A stretch of DNA of 64,000 nt, taken from Strigops habroptila (taxonomy: Eukaryota > Chordata > Aves > Psittaciformes > Psittacidae). The notes beneath the pieces were generated by a model. It had not been told where the DNA came from, ran no database searches, and saw nothing but the letters and a program-made list of their open reading frames with translations. Each line of letters starts with the position of its first letter. Within the stretch, counting starts at the first letter, position 1. Made by a program: the position numbers and the translations under genes. The stretch spans positions 50,430,744-50,494,743 of the forward strand of contig NC_044279.2 in NCBI RefSeq assembly GCF_004027225.2, written 5' to 3'. Positions 62,820 to 64,000 of the stretch are shown one piece after another.

Positions 62820-63009
62820 CTCTCCACGTTGCGCTTCTTGTATTCTGGTAAATCTGAGGTCAGCATGTTCCCAGTTTGCATTTACACTATATATTCTCAG
62901 CTGGGAAAGTTCAAATGAAGCATTAAAGGCTTTTGCACCAATCCTTATTATAATGGAGTTCACAGAAACTGAAATGCCTTCTACCACTTTTTCAGCAAAG
63001 CCATATTCA
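62820..63009 (-). CDS. BLTP3B: BLTP3B exon, visible residues 1-63 (first exon in the window)
   Basis: An acceptor (tcactttttag) precedes 190 bases; the donor is GAG|gtaaat. One base finishes a split codon (probably Ser), then EYGFAEKVVEGISVSVNSII, IRIGAKAFNASFELSQLRIY, SVNANWEHADLRFTRIQEAQ, RGE. In mammals this segment follows the chorein N-terminal domain at about residue 113, so the earlier exons carrying the start codon are beyond the right edge. Its sequence is diagnostic for the BLTP3 family, and ISVSVNSI.IRIGAKAFNASFELSQLRIYSVN favours BLTP3B over BLTP3A. Confidence 0.98.
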
Positions 63010-64000
63010 CTAAAAAGTGAAATGCCAACATATTAAATACACACCTAATGAAAGAGCACAAAGTTAAACTTATTGAACAGCTGAAATGCAACACAGAATC
63101 ACAGAACAGTTATGGTTGGAAAAGACCTTAAGATCATCTAGTTCCAACCCTCCTGCCATGGGCAGGGACACCAACATGAAGCAAACCATAAAGTAAGTTC
63201 CTAATGTATTCCTCAGTTATGAATTTTTGTAAATATACTGGATCTAGTTTACAATAATTTTATACCCTATGATCCTAATCCCAAAATAGTTATTAAAGAA
63301 CATATTTTGGACTAATCTCCATGAAGTATAACAATAAATGCAATTTTCCATGATGAATATTTCATACATATATATAAATGTATAAATTAACAGTACAGCA
63401 TTACATAGAAATCTTACTCTTCTTTCTGTATACATAAGGAGTAATTCATATCAAATTAATTATTTGACAACTCCAATCTGGTTAGTATTTATCTCTATAA
63501 ACTAAGTTATTCCATCAACTTAAACTAGTGTCTTTCATATATGCAAAATAGCATGAAGTATTTGTTTTGTTTCATTCCAGAAAAGAAAGGCATCCTAAAT
63601 GGCAGTTACATTCCTACACAAAATCAACATGCATTCCAGTATTAAAAAATATAAACCAGTTGCAATTAATTTTTAATAAAAATCTTATGTGTTCAGAATG
63701 TTTTTAATTAGTGAATGGAAAATTGTATTTTAAATATACTTTTAACATCCACTTTTTTTTTTTTACTTTGGGTTTTTTTTTTTTTCTGATTTTTTAGAAA
63801 ACCATAGTTTATGTGGTTTGTCATTCCTTTTCCTTTTTATAACTTTCATCCTACACAGAATCTCTATGGCAATGATTTTCAAGCTGTACACTAGGAGACA
63901 TAAAGGCCCATGGACACATTCTACATATTACGCAGAAGTTAAAACAAGAAAAGCAATTGTATCATCAATCTCGTTTCTCTATATATGGGTCCCTATGCCC
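63010..64000 (-). other. BLTP3B: BLTP3B intron (continues beyond the window)
   Basis: AT-rich sequence with a short CR1 3' end at 63092-63172 and T-rich tracts at about 63751-63796. No exon for the preceding chorein-domain segment was found here. Confidence 0.8.
63092..63172 (-). mobile_element. Short CR1 LINE 3' end
   Basis: Only about 80 bp: 'cacagaatcacagaacagtt', 'tctagttccaaccctcctgc' and 'catgggcagggacaccaaca'. Severely 5'-truncated copy of the same CR1 3' end seen elsewhere in the window. Confidence 0.88.

Larger units (their letters stand above)
32423..64000 (-). other. BLTP3B: BLTP3B gene body (17 coding exons seen; 5' end outside the window)
   Basis: BLTP3B (formerly UHRF1BP1L, SHIP164) belongs to the repeating beta-groove (bridge-like) lipid-transfer family with VPS13 and ATG2. 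It is known as an endosome-associated protein that binds syntaxin-6 and acts in endosome-to-Golgi traffic. The window holds 4030 coding bases in 17 exons; all splice phases agree and no frameshift or internal stop was found. They encode 1342 residues that begin just after the N-terminal chorein segment, which must lie beyond 64000 (about 110 residues missing). Full length would be about 1,455 residues, close to the mammalian 1,464. Residue numbers in the exon entries count from the first complete codon at 63008. The longest intron here is about 4.5 kb. Its paralogue BLTP3A was considered and set aside because neighbouring ANKS1B, not ANKS1A, and the exon sequences fit BLTP3B. Confidence 0.96.

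Noticed and set aside
32423..63009. BLTP3A (UHRF1BP1) as the identity of the large gene
   Set aside because: The exon sequences agree better with BLTP3B throughout, and the neighbouring gene is ANKS1B; BLTP3A sits next to ANKS1A in mammals.
1..64000. Prokaryotic-type systems, CRISPR arrays, tRNA or rRNA genes
   Set aside because: No regularly spaced direct repeats, no cloverleaf candidates that I could support, and no rRNA-like sequence. The window is ordinary vertebrate gene DNA.

Overview
The window is vertebrate nuclear DNA and almost certainly avian. It holds many CR1 LINE fragments of the bird type, an avian-type endogenous retroviral LTR, AT-rich introns with sharply defined GT-AG exons, and one CpG island. 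Nothing in it is prokaryotic: there are no operons, ribosome binding sites or CRISPR arrays. I recognised the genes by reading exons on the minus strand and matching them to remembered vertebrate proteins; no search was run.

Two genes are present, both transcribed right to left. (1) BLTP3B (UHRF1BP1L, SHIP164), a bridge-like lipid-transfer protein, covers the right half. Seventeen consecutive coding exons lie between 63009 and 32423. All junction phases agree, giving an uninterrupted frame of 1342 residues plus a stop. By comparison with the mammalian protein of about 1,460 residues, only the first 110 or so residues (the chorein N-terminal part) are missing; they lie beyond position 64000. 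The 3' UTR runs below 32423, and its end cannot be fixed from sequence alone. (2) ANKS1B (AIDA-1/EB-1) begins at 14344. Its first coding exon (14344 to 14211) sits at the edge of a CpG island of about 1.1 kb, and the rest of the window to the left is the start of its first intron. The order BLTP3B then ANKS1B on the same strand matches human 12q23.1.

Layout: 1-14210, ANKS1B intron 1 with two CR1 fragments; 14211-14344, ANKS1B coding exon 1; about 14345-15540, CpG-island promoter and 5' UTR; about 15.5-31.3 kb, intergenic DNA with CR1 copies, a solo LTR fragment and A-rich tracts; about 31.3-32.42 kb, probable BLTP3B 3' UTR; 32.4-63.0 kb, BLTP3B exons and introns, the introns holding more CR1 fragments and homopolymer runs; 63.0-64 kb, BLTP3B intron.

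I found no undescribed biological system. The observations most worth checking are a short conserved-looking open segment in a BLTP3B intron that could be a phase-0 cassette exon, a 9-nt tandem splice acceptor, a strong intronic hairpin close to a splice acceptor, perfect palindromes, and G-rich tracts.
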